Shown piece by piece: positions 7,136-7,404 of a DNA stretch of 7,404 nucleotides. The DNA is from a bacterium (lineage in GTDB: Bacteria > BMS3Abin14): positions 1-7,404 of the forward strand of contig JALHUC010000421.1 of NCBI GenBank assembly GCA_022865845.1, read 5' to 3'. The notes below the pieces were generated by a model that worked only from the letters and a program-made list of their open reading frames with translations, searched no databases and was not told where the DNA came from. Each line of letters opens with the position of its first letter. The first letter of the stretch is position 1. The translations under genes and the position numbers were made by a program.

Positions 7136-7404
7136 ATGCAAATGCTAAGAACACGTTTTTTCATTCTGTTGTTGGTCCCGATCGCCTGTATCTTTCTCTT
7201 TGGCCAGGTAGCAGAGGCTGCCGATTGGCCCACCAGGCCGGTTGAGTGGACGATATCGGCTGGTGCCGGTGGTGGCGCTGACAAGTATGCCAGATTCCTT
7301 ATTGGTCTCAACGTCAAGGGTAAGTATATCAGCGAGCCTATTATTCCCGTTAACAAGCCCGGCGGTGCCGGAGCGGTTGCCATGCAGTCAGTCCTTGGTC
7401 AGAA
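7136..7404 (+). CDS. TctC/Bug-family periplasmic solute-binding protein (3'-truncated by window)
   Basis: The first 89 codons of a tripartite tricarboxylate transporter (TTT) binding protein. Residues 1-28 are a Sec signal peptide: Arg5/Arg7, a hydrophobic core 8-23, and a VAEAA cleavage region with cleavage after Ala28 or Ala29. The mature start DWPTRPVEWTISAGAGGGADKYAR shows the Bug hallmark WP.RP......AGGG.D..AR, and the later PVNKPGGAGAVAMQ matches the conserved N.PGAGG. loop that holds the ligand carboxylate. Such proteins bind small carboxylates and deliver them to TctA/TctB membrane partners, which would be expected just beyond the window. Position after the oxidoreductase suggests it supplies that enzyme's substrate, possibly oxalate; the ligand cannot be read from this part. 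Confidence 0.9.
   Translation, partial: MQMLRTRFFILLLVPIACIFLFGQVAEAADWPTRPVEWTISAGAGGGADKYARFLIGLNVKGKYISEPIIPVNKPGGAGAVAMQSVLGQ

Overview
The window looks like a chromosomal piece of an anaerobic bacterium, with strong Shine-Dalgarno sites and mostly GC-rich coding. It carries a ferredoxin-dependent 2-oxoacid oxidoreductase, a TctC/Bug-type periplasmic binding protein and a FadR-type regulator. A Desulfobacterota/deltaproteobacterial or similar Gram-negative host would fit, but the sequence does not prove this.

Layout, all genes on the + strand. Positions 1-500 are AT-rich and non-coding: a degenerate 7-bp tandem repeat lies near the left edge, and a compact control region lies at about 349-448. 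That region has a sigma70-like promoter followed by three TGGTC-N-GACCA dyads, the classical operator shape of FadR-subfamily GntR repressors. Next come a CDC48/VCP-like double AAA+ ATPase (501-2843) and a FadR-type GntR regulator (2883-3629). Four tightly spaced genes then encode a four-subunit 2-oxoacid:ferredoxin oxidoreductase in the order gamma, delta, alpha, beta (3677-6897). After a 238-bp gap with a large hairpin and a possible 47-codon small ORF, the window ends inside a TctC-family solute-binding protein gene (7136 to the edge).

The most interesting reading is that the enzyme is an oxalate oxidoreductase (OOR) rather than a pyruvate enzyme. The alpha subunit has YPIRP where pyruvate enzymes have YPITP, so Arg31 replaces the substrate-binding Thr. 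It also has Arg109 and an Asp112...Asp116-Phe117 loop, at numbers that match what I recall of the Moorella thermoacetica OOR active site. The gamma subunit has lost the GRGGQG motif, which fits an enzyme that does not use coenzyme A. On this reading the locus is an oxalate-use module: the periplasmic binding protein delivers the dicarboxylate, OOR splits it to two CO2 and reduces ferredoxin, and the GntR protein controls the cluster through the upstream operators. The role of the CDC48-like ATPase is unknown; quality control or remodelling of the iron-sulfur complex is only a guess. The substrate assignment is inference from active-site residues and context.
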